Positions 1 to 11,044 are shown, counted from the first letter of the stretch. The stretch: 64,000 nucleotides of DNA from Cordylochernes scorpioides (GCA_030710605.1 CP092877.1:73245006-73309005); one strand, 5' to 3'. Program-made: numbers and translations. Notes: generated from the letters alone by a model not told the origin.

Positions 1-357
1 GAACCACCAGTGGACAAGTCAGTGAGCCCCAAGACGCTCGCCCGACTTGTAGAGGATGCTGTGAGGAACTTGAAGGAAGCAGAAGGCTCCAATCTCAAGT
101 CCATAGAGAAATACATCCTCGGCACCCAACAGGCCCTGTCAACGGCCCCAGAACTTTTCAAGAAACTCAAATTGGCAGCCAGGCAATGTGTTGAAGCCGG
201 GCTGCTCGTTCAGATGGGGCGGTCGTTCCGGCTTGCCTCACCCTCCCTGGACCACAGGGGTAACAACAACAATGGCGGCGCACCTGAGGAAGACAAGCTG
301 CCACTTGTTGCTAAGACAACGGCTGCCACTCCTTCAAGAGCTCCTCAGCATTACAAG
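1..357 (+). CDS. KAT6: KAT6 exon 1 of window: linker-histone-like winged-helix (H15) domain
   Basis: The frame is open from base 1 (Glu-Pro-Pro-Val-Asp) with no ATG, so the exon or its upstream partner is cut by the window edge. Residues 4-75 form the H15/SAMD1-like winged helix that follows the first winged helix in KAT6A/B. SNLKSIEKYI and LKLAARQCVEAGLLVQ align with the human STLKSIERFL helix and its following helix. The domain binds DNA and helps target the complex to CpG-rich promoters. A Ser/Asn-rich linker follows, and the exon ends AAG|GTAAGT in phase 0. The partner acceptor is 18.5 kb downstream. Confidence 0.88.
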
Positions 358-655
358 GTAAGTGAAGCATGTCGTTGGATAAGATTTTTTTTTAGTACTA
401 TTTTGTCACTCCAGCAGGGTTAGGAACTTCTAGCACATATTATGTAGAAACATCTATCAACATTAATGTCTTTTTTCCTTAAGAAGAATCTTAATTACAG
501 GATAATTAAGGAAATGTGAGCCATTGCTCTCTGCTCCCAATAAAGTCTTACAAGCATATCTTAGTACCCACAAACCTCTCCAAGCAACATGGATCCATTG
601 TTACAGATCATCTCTAAAAACAAAGAGCAAACATAAAAGTTGTAAAAACAATTTA

Positions 656-890
656 GATATTGATAATTTCCAGACTTAAATCTGGTCATCTACGGACAAT
701 GACTTTCCAGAATGGTTGCAGGGTTTCCCCACTATGTACTAAGTGCAATTCTCAGCCTGCAACCCCAAGACATATTATTGACTGTATTGACTCATCCATT
801 GATGAGCTCTACTTTTCCCGGCATACACCATCAAAAGTCTCAAGCTTTACAAGCTTGATACCTTAGTGTGATTGAGTGGAGATAAGAAAG
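656..890 (+). mobile_element. LINE 3' end, family B (ORF2 C-terminus)
   Basis: Frame 660-866 reads IISRLKSGHLRTM, then CTKCNS and HIIDCIDSSID. This is the Arg-x-Lys/Thr-Ser/Thr-Gly-His-Leu plus CxxC..H..C tail found at the end of many arthropod non-LTR retrotransposon ORF2 proteins. The copy is 5'-truncated to the last 70 codons plus a short tail (gataagaaagaaga). Related copies lie on the minus strand at 2885-3115, 3540-4070 and 36350-36480. Confidence 0.65.
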
Positions 891-1075
891 AAGATATTGA
901 TAAAGCACAATTATAGATTATAGCTACAAGAAAATAAGACCTAATCCAAATGAATTAATAGTGTCTGATGTTTCGGTAACATTTTAAAATTATTTTGTCT
1001 GATGATGGTAACAACACTATTACCGAAACATTTTACCATATTAATTTTATTTGAATTTGGTCTTATATATATATA
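885..1075. repeat. Fold-back element with hammerhead-like cores, copy 1
   Basis: Shares the family start (gataaagcacaat..tagattata..caag..aataagacc) and an inverted pair of tttcggtaac..gttacc arms around 980-1035. The + strand reads CTGATGA, a stem (ggtaa..ttacc), then GAAA. This is the least degenerate CUGANGA core among the copies, but the bases after GAAA (catttt) lack the usual UH cleavage site. Confidence 0.5.
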
Positions 1076-1134
1076 TATATATATAAATTCTTAATTTAGA
1101 AAATTGTTTGATATTGTAATATTTTTTAATAGTA

Positions 1135-1381
1135 CACCCATGCCTCGCTTTGCATCGGGTTTACATAAAAAAAAAACACGACACAAATTGAAACAATGCA
1201 AAGTGAAAATATGTGAAGGCGCAATCAAAAACAAAGGTGTTACCATATTTTAGGGGAAAAAAATAATAAAAATTAAAGAGATGAATCCAAAACAACGCAA
1301 CTTCGAAAATCTAACGACGCACAGTGAAAATCAGTAAAAATTAAGCAGCGACGCAACACGACGCAAAGCGAGGTATTGATG
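1135..1381. mobile_element. MITE family M5, TA target duplication
   Basis: Terminal inverted repeats CACCCATGCCTCGCTTTGC (left) and gcaaagcgaggtattgatg (right), flanked by TA. The second copy is at 23937-24148. The size, TA target and word-like TIR suggest a pogo/Tigger-type non-autonomous element. Confidence 0.65.
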
Positions 1382-1774
1382 TACTTTCTTTTCTCTCCCA
1401 ACAAAAAGAGAAGTTTAGGTAGAAAGCCGCAATGTATATAAAAAGAACTGTAAATTGGCCATCTAACTTGTGACCTCCACACTTACAGTCAGCAGCAAGC
1501 ACTTAGCCTTGTGAAAGATGTCATATTTAGCCTAGTTTGGGTTCTGCACTTGGTGGAGAGGGCAATTGTTTCTGCCATTCTCACCCAAGTATACAAATGA
1601 TCCCCACACACACACCTGTTTAGAATGAATAATCTTTCTTTGTAACCATTATTTTTTGACAATTTGTTTCACATTTTACACAATCATCAATTATTATCTC
1701 TACAAACGTGATAAAGCACAATTTGGAATATAGATTAGAACTACAATATATACAGTTAAACCTGTCTATAGTGC

Positions 1775-2165
1775 CCCCTCTAAATAGCACCTTCCTCTCT
1801 ATAGCGCCCCCTCTAAATAGCACCTTCCTCTCTATAGCACCCCTCTAAATAGCACCTTCCTCTCTATAGCGCCCCCTCTAAATAGCACCTTCCTCTCTAT
1901 AGCGCCCCCTCTAAATAGCACCTTCCTCTCTATAGCGCCCCCTCTAAATAGCACCTTCCTCTCAATAGCACCTTCCTCTCTATAGCGCCCCCTCTAAATA
2001 GCACCTTCCTCTCTATAGCACCTTCCTCTCTATAGCGCCCCCTCTAAATAGCACCTTCCTCTCTATAGCACCCCCTCTAAATAGCACCTTCCTCTCTATA
2101 GCGCCCCCTCTAAATAGCACCTTCCTCTCTATAGTGCCCCCTCTAAATAGCGTCTTCTTCTCTAT
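1775..2165. repeat. Minisatellite, about 34-bp unit (ctctatagcgccccctctaa core)
   Basis: Roughly a dozen units of ctctatagcgccccctctaa plus atagcaccttcct, a few truncated. The unit derives from the subterminal sequence of the host MITE, whose TIR ends in ctgtctatag. Confidence 0.85.
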
Positions 2166-2175
2166 AGCGCCATGG

Positions 2176-2442
2176 TTTTTTTTTTTTGCTTATCCCTAGT
2201 ACACGTGGTACAGGCCATGATAATCATGGTGGGTATAAATAAGTGACTTCTTTTACTGATGTGCAAATGTGCCAGAGCCCCGTTTGGTCACTTGCACTCA
2301 CTGGTGGGGTTGGACTTTTGCAAGAATCGGGGCCATTGGAGCTTTTTTTTTTTTTGACAGAAAAAAGTGTCCAATGAGGGAATCGAACCCGGGTCGCAGT
2401 GGTCAAAAACCAACGTTTAGACCATCCTTCCACCGACCCCCC
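2176..2442 (-). mobile_element. tRNA-derived SINE (family A), minus strand
   Basis: On the minus strand: a tRNA-like head with a B-box-like gggttcgattccc (here cgacccgggttcgattccct), a central domain (ccaccagtgagtgcaagt), a palindrome (accatgattatcatggcc) and a tail actagggataagca followed by poly(A). This copy has lost the block around acatgtgtagacatgt present in other copies. Confidence 0.75.
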
Positions 2443-2884
2443 GCGCCTGGTTTTAAATACATAGTACGATGCGATTTACATTAAAAATGACCTGTCTATA
2501 GCACCCCCTCTCTATAGCACCCTATTTTGGTGAGTCCCAAGAAGGGGTGCTATAGACAGGTTTAACTGTAATTAAACCAAATTAATAGTGTATGAAGTGT
2601 CAGTAACTGCGTTCTTACCATCTTCAGACAAAACACTAAAAGTCTGATGGTAACAATGCTGTTATAGAAATGTCACACACTATTTATTTGGTCTTATTAC
2701 TTTGTAGTTCTATCCCTACAGACTTACTGTAATGATAAAAGTTATTGAATGAGAGGACTTGACGCTCATCAGTGGTAAACCCACTCAACTGTTTCACTAA
2801 ATCAATCTCCAGACCGCTCTCTACTCTTGTATTGGATTGGTTTTTCTTATATACACTGCATTCTTCTTCTTTCTTATCTACACT

Positions 2885-3115
2885 CAATCATATTAGGGTA
2901 TCAAGCTTCTAGAGTTTAAGACTTTTGATGGTGCCTGCTGGGGATGAGTAGAGCTCATCAATGGATGAGTTAATACAGTCAATAATGTATTTTGGGGTTG
3001 CATGTTGAGAATTGCACTTAGTACATAGTGGGAAAACCTTGCAACCATTCTGGAAAGTCATTGTCCATAGATGACCAGACTTAAGTCTGGAAATCAGACT
3101 GTTTTTCATGTTACT
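2885..3115 (-). mobile_element. LINE 3' end, family B, minus strand
   Basis: The minus-strand frame 3109-2909 reads ISRLKSGHLWTM..CTKCNSQHAT..IIDCINSSIDELY, the same ORF2 tail as at 656-890. The 3' end points left. Confidence 0.65.
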
Positions 3116-3129
3116 GCATTTCTGAATAA

Positions 3130-3450
3130 TCTTCCTTCTTCTTCTTTCTTATCTCCACACTGGGTGAAGTAGAATGCCTTTGTCATTAAGACTGGGAGAA
3201 CTACTCAGTGGCAGGCTGACTTAGCTCCAAAAGAAATGGCGGCCTCTGACATGAGGAACAGACCATGTGCAGCTGCTCCTAACATGGAGTACAAATGCTG
3301 CTCATCCTGTATCCCTGGATTAGGAGCCCTAACAGGGTACTACTATCAGCCAGGCCAGCTGAACCCAGGTTTTTTAGTGAGCTTGTTACTGCTCCCCCTC
3401 CTCCTTTTTCATCCGGGCTTGGGACCGGCAAGGGCGGAGTTATGAGAGGA
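3130..3450 (+). repeat. Interspersed repeat R1 (ctcatcctgtatccctggat core)
   Basis: Starts near gggtgaagtagaatgcc and runs through ggcggcctctgacatgagga, gtatccctggattaggagcc and gcttgggaccggcaagg. Further copies: 23300-23490, 25590-25860, 33690-33855, 41700-41985 (+) and 35320-35470 (-). Probably a SINE or a LINE-derived segment; no coding potential is evident. Confidence 0.6.
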
Positions 3451-3539
3451 CTTGGCACTCATCAGTGATGAACCCTCTTAGCTGTTTCACTAAATTAATC
3501 TTCAGACCGCTCTCTACTATTGTATTGGATTGGTTTTTC

Positions 3540-4070
3540 TATATACACTCAATCTTATTAGGGTATCAAGCTTCTTGGGTTTGAGACTTTTGATGGTGTC
3601 TTCTGGGGATGCGTAGAGCTCATCAATCAATGACTCAATACAGTCAATAATGTGTTTTTTTGCTTATCCCTAGTACATGTGATACTCGCCATGATAATCA
3701 TGGTGGGTAGAAGTAGGCGACTGCTTTTACTGTAAGTGCACCACATGTCTACACATGTGAAAAGCAGTTCAACTTTACACTTACAAATATGCCAGAGCTC
3801 CGTTTGGCTACTTGCACTAGCTGGTGGGGTTGGACTTTTGCAATCGAGAATCGAACCCAGGTCGTAGCGGTCAAAAACCAACGGTTTAGACTATCCTTCC
3901 ACCGACCCCCCTAGTCAATAATGTGTTTTAGGGTTGCAGGTTGAGAATTGCACTTAGTACATAGTTGGAAAACCTTGTAACCAATTCTGGAAAGTCATTG
4001 ACCATAGATGATCAGACTTAAGTCTTGAAATCAAAGACTATTGTTCATGTCACATATCACTTCATTTTTG
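3540..4070 (-). mobile_element. LINE 3' end, family B, minus strand, interrupted by a SINE
   Basis: The same family-B tail as 2885-3115 is present at 3540-3657 and 3913-4070. It is split by a SINE with a 16-bp target duplication (agtcaataatgtgttt at 3642-3657 and 3913-3928). Confidence 0.7.
3658..3912 (-). mobile_element. tRNA-derived SINE (family A) with a 16-bp target-site duplication
   Basis: Inserted in the LINE fragment at 3540-4070. It keeps the palindromic domain and tail; part of the region between the central domain and the tRNA-like head is deleted (caatcgagaatcgaacccag). The exact 16-bp duplication shows L1-type target-primed insertion. Confidence 0.8.
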
Positions 4071-4489
4071 AATAATCTTTATTTTTATTATTATTTTTAA
4101 ATCGAAATAACTTTCTTTTTTAAGACAGGAGGTGGGAGGAAGAACAAACTTTAAATGACTGTTGTCCCAATTAAATGGCTCGTTTGTTTTGGGTTAATTG
4201 TGTGAGACTTTGAGAAACAGCATGTGGGTTAATTGGCGGAGGAAATATATCCAGAAGGCCAGGCAGACTGGTAACAAAATTGTTCCCATTGTCGTTGCAC
4301 CGGCTGGCCGGCCGGATGAAGAGTTGTTCTATTCAACATTGACAGTCATCCCACTGGGTTGGTTCTATGTAAATTTCAGCCTTGTTCTTCCGTGTTGTTC
4401 CACAGATAACTTTCCTCCTTTGTTTGGCTGGCTCTCTCTCATCTATCTTCTTTATTAATCTGTACTTATAACATTTGAGTTCTCTTGCT

Positions 4490-5160
4490 AGGTTGGTTGA
4501 AGTGTCCAGGTTGGATCTTTCAGGAGTTAGGCAAATGTTTGTATTTTTGCTGGGGTTGGAATGATCTTTCAGTCCCCTCTATTAATCTTAACTTTCAGTT
4601 TTATCTCTTCTGAGTTGGAGTGTCCTATTTGGATCTTTCAGGAGTTAGGCAAATGTTTGTATTTTTGCCGGGGTTGGAATGATCTTTCAGTCCCTTTATT
4701 AATCTTAACTTTCAGTTTTATCTCTTCTGAGTTGGAGTGTCCTATTTGGATCTTTCAGGAGTTAGGCAAATGTTTGTATTTTTGCCGGGGTTGGAATGAT
4801 CTTTCAGTCCCTTTATTAATCTTAACTTTCAGTTTTATCTCTTCTGAGTTGGAGTGTCCTATTTGGATCTTTCAGGAGTTAGGCAAATATTTGTATTTTT
4901 GCTGGGGTTGGAATGATCTTTCAGTCCCTTTATTAATCTTAACTTTCAGTTTTATCTCTTCTGAGTTGGAGTGTCCTATTTGGATCTTTCAGGAGTTAGG
5001 CAAATATTTGTATTTTTGCCGGGGTTGGAATGATCTTTCAGTCCCCTCTATTAATCTTAACTTTCAGTTTTCTCTCTCCTGAGTTGGAGTGTCCTATTTG
5101 TATCTTTCAGGAGTTAGGCAAATGTTGTATTTTTGCTGGGTGGGAAGGATCATTCAGTCC
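4490..5160. repeat. 117-bp minisatellite, about 5.5 units
   Basis: The marker gatctttcag recurs at 4563, 4681, 4798, 4915 and 5032 (spacing 118, 117, 117, 117). Since 117 is 39 codons, the array gives an artificial 173-residue open frame at 4561-5082 with a 39-residue period. I do not consider it a gene. Confidence 0.9.
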
Positions 5161-5234
5161 AGGAAATCTTACATGTGACATTAGAGATTGAGATTTACGG
5201 GGTCCTCTTCAGTTTCTCTACTCTTGAGTACATT

Positions 5235-6270
5235 CATGGACATAAAGAAGTTGTACCTTTCTAGTAGGTATATCAGATTTCGGACAATAACTCTGAAAGA
5301 GATACACAGTAACCTTTTTTGAAGGTACACAAGATAATTGGAAACTTCTTTTTACATAAGGAAGTTGTACCTTTCTAGTAGGTTTATCGAATTTCGGACA
5401 ATAACTCTGAAAGAGATACACAGTAACCTTTATTGAAGGTACACAAGATAATTGGAAACTGCTTTTTACATAAGGAAGTTGTACCTTTCTAAGTAGGTAT
5501 ATCGGATTTCGGACAATAACTCTGAAAGAGATACACAGTAACCTTTATTGAAGGTACACAAGATAATTGGAAACTGCTTTTTACATAAGGAAGTTGTACC
5601 TTTCTAAGTAGGTATATCGGATTTCGGACAATAACTCTGAAAGAGATATACAGTAACCTTTATTGAAGGTACACAAGATAATTGGAAACTGCTTTTTACA
5701 TAAGGAAGTTGTACCTTTCTAAGTAGGTATATCGGATTTCGGACAATAACTCTGAAAGAGATACACAGTAACCTTTATTGAAGGTACACAAGATAATTGG
5801 AAACTGCTTTTTACATAAGGAAGTTGTACCTTTCTAAGTAGGTATATCGGATTTCGGACAATAACTCTGAAAGAGATATACAGTAACCTTTATTGAAGGT
5901 ACACAAGATAATTGGAAACTTCTTTTTACATAAGGAAGTTGTACCTTTCTAGTAGGTATATCGGATTTCGGACAATAACTCTGAAAGAGATATACAGTAA
6001 CCTTTATTGAAGGTACACAAGATAATTGGAAACTTCTTTTTACATAAGGAAGTTGTACCTTTCTAGTAGGTATATCGGATTTCGGACAATAACTCTGAAA
6101 GAGATACACAGTAACCTTTATTGAAGGTACACAAGATAATTGGAAACTTCTTTTTACATAAGGAAGTTGTACCTTTCTAAGTAGGTATATCGGATTTCGG
6201 ACAATAACTCTGAAAGAGATACACAGTAACCTTTATTGAAGGTACACAAGATAATTGGAAACTGCTTTTT
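5235..6270. repeat. Roughly 115-bp minisatellite, 9 units, derived from a mariner-type MITE terminus
   Basis: gaagttgtacc recurs at about 5247, 5361, 5475, 5590, 5705, 5820, 5935, 6049 and 6163, a period of 114-115 bp. The unit (gaagttgtacctttctag, tatatcggatttcggac, aataactctgaaagagat, ctttattgaag, acacaagataat) matches the left end of the M6 MITE at 16663-16866 and 51176-51350. Confidence 0.85.
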
Positions 6271-6990
6271 ACTCTTTAAGTGCACCACATGTCTACACAT
6301 GTAGAAAGTATCTCGACTTTTGCACTTACAAGTTTACCAGAGCTTCATTTGGATACTTGTAATCACTGGCGGGGGGCCATTCCGGAAGGATTGATAGCTC
6401 TTTCTTGATTCGGTGGGTGGTGGTGCATGGCCGTTCTTAGTTGGTGGAGCAATTTGTCTGGTTAATTCCGATAACGAACGAGACTCGAGCCTACTAAATA
6501 GACCCACGGTCCTTTGTATCGTGAGCGGGTCTTCTTAGAGGGACAGGCGGCTTTTAGCCGCACGAAACAGAGCCAGGTCTGTGATGCCCTTAGATGTCCG
6601 GGGCCGCACGCGCGCTACACTGAAGGAATCAGCATGTGTCTACCCTTGTCCGAAAGGACCGGGTAACCCTCTGAACCTCCTTCGTGATGGGGATAGGGGA
6701 TTGTTCCCCTCGAACGAGGAATTCCCAGTTAGCGCGAGTCATCAGCTCGCGTTGATTACGTCCCTGCCCTTTGTGCACACCGCCCGTCGCTACTAGTAGT
6801 AGGTACTTTTGTACCTACAAGTGTACCAGAGCATCATTTGGATACTTGTAATCACTGGGGGGGGGGGGGGGGGGCATTGGAGAATTTTTTTTAATACAGA
6901 ACAAAGTGCTCAATATGGGATTCGACCCCAGGCCGTGGCAATCGTAAATCGAAGGTTTATGCAACACATTGACACCGACCTCTGGAGGAT
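6268..6990 (-). mobile_element. SINE (family A) interrupted by an 18S rRNA fragment
   Basis: SINE palindromic and central domains are at 6275-6381 (minus) and resume at about 6820, continuing into the tRNA-like head to about 6990 (gattcgaccccaggccg). A block of about 40 bp (accagagc.tcatttggat, acttgtaatcactgg) occurs on both sides of the rRNA insert. A run of 18 or more G follows the right copy. Confidence 0.6.
6382..6795 (+). rRNA. Partial 18S rRNA fragment (pseudogene)
   Basis: About 410 bp of the 3' part of small-subunit rRNA: ttcttgattcggtgggtggt, ggttaattccgataacgaac, gatgcccttagatgtccggg, the acgcgcgctacactg element and the near-universal tgcacaccgcccgtcgc. It starts after a short deletion (ggattgatagctc lacks about 7 nt of the usual sequence) and stops within ctact, before helix 44 is complete. 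No flanking ITS or 28S is present, so it is an inserted fragment rather than an rDNA unit. Confidence 0.9.
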
Positions 6991-7042
6991 AAATAGGGTG
7001 TCACAAACTATCCATCTTACTACTATCCATATTGTTTGTTAA

Positions 7043-7300
7043 CACTTTCGACCCGAGCGATGTGAATTCGCGTCCTTTCCGATTTTACATCAAGACCGAA
7101 GTACGCGAATTCGCGTCCTCGATTTTCAAAATTAAATATAAAATCGCTGGCGGCTGACACGAATTCGCGTCCACAGGGATCTTTTCCCCATACCTTCTTG
7201 CCAATCATTCAGTGGGTTGGTGAGAATCTCAGCTGACCCAATGTACATGTTAAAAACGTCGGAAAGGACGCGAATGCGCGTCTCCCGGGTCGAAAAAGTG
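7043..7300. mobile_element. piggyBac-like MITE with TTAA target duplication (M8)
   Basis: TTAA at 7039-7042 and 7301-7304 flanks inverted ends cactttcgacccgagcg and ctcccgggtcgaaaaagtg. Subterminal cgcgaattcgcgtcc words occur three times, with a related cgcgaatgcgcgtc near the right end. TTAA target and CACTTT start are typical of piggyBac-superfamily elements. No transposase is present. Confidence 0.7.
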
Positions 7301-7304
7301 TTAA

Positions 7305-10300
7305 ATTTACAAAAAAAAAAAAAAGAAGTAGATAATGACGATTCTCGCAATAAGAATATCGCCTGGGACCAAGATGTTTGTTTAACCATAGTTAAAACAA
7401 TCGAGACTTGGAAACTTGCGTGATCTTTCGGATGTTATTACCAAGTTGCTGTTATAAAAGAGGGTGTTATAACGCGATCGATATTTCACTGCATTTTCAA
7501 AATAGCCAGCTCTTTTTTTTTCTTCCAATCTTATCCCAAATGACTTCGATTTTTAATTGTTCTAGATATAGTGTTATTGCTAATTTTGTTATTGATGATG
7601 ATGATGATTAACGAATTTATACCAACCTATCCTAATTTGGCAAACAAACCCTGGTCCCTAGGGGCAACAAAAGATATCCCTGCTCGAATAGATTTTATCT
7701 CGTTGATCCTAGGTTCTCCTGCACGAGTTCAATGACACCAAGTTTTAAAGTTTAGACGTGAGGTATCTTTGCAGTTTTACATAGCTTTAATCTATAATTA
7801 TAAAAACCTTCTGCATCCTTATATATTCGGGATACTAATAACACAAAGTACAGGTTATTTTAGAAAGAAAAAAAGTACAAAATGTGTATCAAATTATTGG
7901 TATACCCAGGTAAAAGATGGCAAAGTTAGCTAGCTAGCCAAGCCATCCAAGTCAGTCGTTGACCTGAAGGGTGAAGTGCTGTTTGCCGTCGTCGTGACAA
8001 GTTGAAACTACCGCCGGTTCCAAGACGTCCTCTTGGGAACGTTGCCCCGTCCGAGAGGAATCGTGTTATAAATAGAGGCTGCCCCCATCGCAATGGTATT
8101 TGGGAGGTAGGTTCTTTCTCTTCCTTCTAGGCTCGCGGTGCCTGAAATAAAATACCGGCGGTACCCATCCTCTTCTTTTTCCTTCATAGCGTTGTACGGG
8201 TTAGGTGGAGGGCTGTAGGTACGGGCTGTCGTCGAGTGTGAATGTGGATTGGGTAATGAAGATGTAGGAAAAACGATGGAAAATGTGCCTACTGGAGTTT
8301 GTTGACGGGAGAATGAAGCAACGATATGTTTTGTCATCTTGTTCGACACTCGGGAATGGTTAACGCGGATGGAATGGAATTCTTGGATAAAAAAAAATCG
8401 GGAGGGAAATCACTACGGCATTATTGCGCTTGTTCTGGAATGAAAGTTATTAGAAGATAGGAAATACAGCTAACCACCAACCTATTAAAGAAGAGGAGAA
8501 ATCCCTCAAAGCATTTTAAATTCACTTTTTTTTAAATACTGAGAGATCTATTTGATTATCTTCTAATTCGACATTATTTTTCCAAAATCAAATGAATCTT
8601 ATAATTTAGCCGGTTAAATTCAACGCCGACCATAGTTCAATAGAAAGCCACCTATACTTTGAGGTGATGAATTACAAGTCTTATCAAGTTGAATAATATT
8701 TGGACGTTCTAGCTTATCTCTTAGACATTGAACATCTTTGCGATATGGATGGGTTTTAGGAATACTGGTGTAGGGATCGTGAGTTATGGCCAAGTCGTCA
8801 TTTTCACACACATTTAAGATTGATCAAAAAGTGTGTGGATATACCGTAGAAAATAGATTGTAGAGAAATCTTGTTCATTTCTTGTTGTTTATAGTTTATC
8901 TAATCCTTTTTAAATGGCATTTAACGAATTCAATCTAACGCAAAGAAAACCGGGAATAACGGCGGTGAATTGGGTTTTCAATTTGATGAAAAGGAGAATT
9001 TAGAGAGTGCGTTGTAGTAATAAAACAAATTAAAAGTCCATAAAATCACCCCGGAGCCCCCCACCCCACCCAATAACTTGGGCGGTGGGGAGAAGTGGCG
9101 ATTAAACAAATCCACACAAACAATTAGGAGAGGAGTCGACGCCGCCGTGTTGGCGCGGTGATTCACGCTTGTTTTTTTTATCGATTTGCCGCCGCCAACA
9201 AGTTCCCGCCACTATAAATACAAGCTGCTCCACCGCCGCTATTTCGGTCGCGAACGCTAGGGGGCAGGACGCTCGCCCCCGTTCTTTGTAGGATGTACAT
9301 CTGCCCAGTATGGCCGACCATCTGGTCCTGTTGTTGTAAACTTCTTCCTGAGGAAGTTTCCATCTGTTTCAACGGCCGGCGGTTCTTTTACTACGCCGTT
9401 GTTTCCATCGGCAACTTTGCCTTGTTATGTTTATCTACCCCGCCACCAATCGCCCGTTACCTAGAACTTCGCCCATCTTGTGAACGCGAGTTTTCACTCG
9501 CAAGCCAATTTTTTTTTCCCCTGTAAGGAATGAGATGTTGAAAATGTTCATTGCTCTTTCGTACTTGTCTAATTTTAAGCGTTTTCACTCCTTTCTGTCT
9601 ATCCGAATCGTTTACATGGCCTCAGCGATCTTCAAGCCACCGAGAAATGACATCTTCCCGCCGTCGAGCGAGGAATTTGTCGGCCTTATCGATCGGGTAG
9701 ATTGTTGTCGTCGGGCGACGCCTTCCTTCCTCCGTTACCAATTGACCCGGCGACGCGTTCAATGCCAAGGTTAACTTCGCCCCGCTCGTGCACGCTCTCC
9801 CGGTCGGTGCACTCCACTCCTGCACCGATTGCAACAATCGCCCGTGTAGCTTTATGGCATTGCATTATCGATTTCATTTTTGAATCATATCCCACATCCT
9901 TGGTATTTGCTACACCCTCACGTGAGTCTCTGAACGTCAGCCAAAACAGTATCGTTTAGGGCTCGAATGAAATAGTCACCGGGGTGGTTGTGCTACTTCC
10001 TACACCTAGAAATTATATCGCGATATTTACCAAATTGTATTTGGAATGGAATGTGCCATTGCCCCGTTAGTAAGCCACATTTCAGAGTTCCCCGTAGGCC
10101 TCTTCACGGTTACCGTAGTGGCTCCGTAGCAGAAATTAACTGGACAAGACACCACCACCACCAAATTGTATAAAAATGATAGTTTTAACCGTTGGATAGA
10201 GTTCAGGAACTCAGTTTCCTGAGTATTGACTTCGATAGCATTGTATTCCTGATAATCCCTAGGGACCGGAGAAAGGATTTTGTGTTAGGGAATGTTTCAA

Positions 10301-11030
10301 GCTCGTAATTGGAATGAAGATGGATTGTAAAACCTGCGGCTTGTTTCCGACTCCGAAGTACTGGTGTCGCCGTTCATTTGTAACGAAGCCCAGGTTTTGG
10401 TAGTCTAAAGGCGGTCTAAACCCAGCTCTGCCAACCCGACACGGGAAGTGCGCGACGAAATCCGAGTTTTATGAATAAAGCAGCAGCGGTGGCGGAAGTC
10501 CGGTCGAGATCTAGGTCCGTTCACTGATTGATTGGAAGACCGCGTGGTGTACCCACTCTCGGCATCAAGACGTGGGTGACCTGGAACATCTTGACGACGC
10601 CAAGGACGTCGGGTGGAAACAAGAACGGATGTGGCACGCATTTGTTGAGTGCATCAAACCTCTCTGACCTCATTAGTTGCCCCGTCACCAGATGGCGTGC
10701 TCTACAACTGTTCTTTCCTTGTTTGAATAATCTGAACGCAGCGAGTTTTTTAGGAATTGGTTTTATTACAACACTCGTTCTTCCTGGTATAGGTGAAAGT
10801 TGAGGGAATGAAATAAACCTTCCTACCAACCAGGGTTTTCTAGATTTCGATTTTGTTCAAGGTGTGTTTTGACCTACTGTCTACAAGTCTAGGTGATCTC
10901 TTGATCACAGGATGCTTCAATAAAGGAAACTCTAGATCGGATGGTCATCTGTGGATGGTACGAGGCTGGGCCGACGATTGATTCTCTCTCCAAGAAAATA
11001 AACTTTATTTTTCATCGATAATAATTTTTC
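7305..11030. other. Single-copy intron sequence, CpG-rich, no gene recognised
   Basis: Short open frames on both strands show no recognisable domain or splice-compatible homology. The stretch is less repetitive than its surroundings and has GC/CpG-rich patches at 7980-8350 and 9040-9530, each holding a TATAAATA motif (8067-8074, 9213-9220). It could contain intronic regulatory DNA. Confidence 0.4.
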
Positions 11031-11044
11031 AAGGTTTTTCAGGA

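Larger units (their letters stand above)
1753..2568. mobile_element. MITE family M1 with an internal minisatellite and a nested SINE
   Basis: Left terminus CAGTTAAACCTGTCTATAG and right terminus ctatagacaggtttaactg are perfect inverted repeats flanked by TA. The body carries a roughly 34-bp tandem repeat (about 1775-2165) and a SINE (2176-2442). Shorter copies without the SINE lie at 32449-32717 and 37895-38057; a fragment is at 53988-54036. Confidence 0.75.
1705..2705. repeat. Fold-back element, copy 2, split by a MITE
   Basis: The left part (gataaagcacaatttgga.. at about 1709-1750) and right part (2569-2705, ending ggtcttattac) belong to the same fold-back family as 885-1075, 20735-20945 and 31455-32085. 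They are separated by the MITE at 1753-2568. Hammerhead-like arms remain at about 2600-2680 (ggtaac..ttacca, catcttcagac) but are degenerate. Confidence 0.55.

Noticed and set aside
4561..5082. 173-residue open frame with a 39-residue period
   Set aside because: Direct consequence of a 117-bp tandem repeat; no start context, splice or homology support.
5200..6270. CRISPR-like array
   Set aside because: Repeats are 115 bp head-to-tail without unique spacers, in a eukaryotic intron; it is a minisatellite.
8008..8349. 113-residue minus-strand frame in the CpG-rich intron patch
   Set aside because: No recognised motif, no splice-compatible neighbours, composition like surrounding non-coding DNA.
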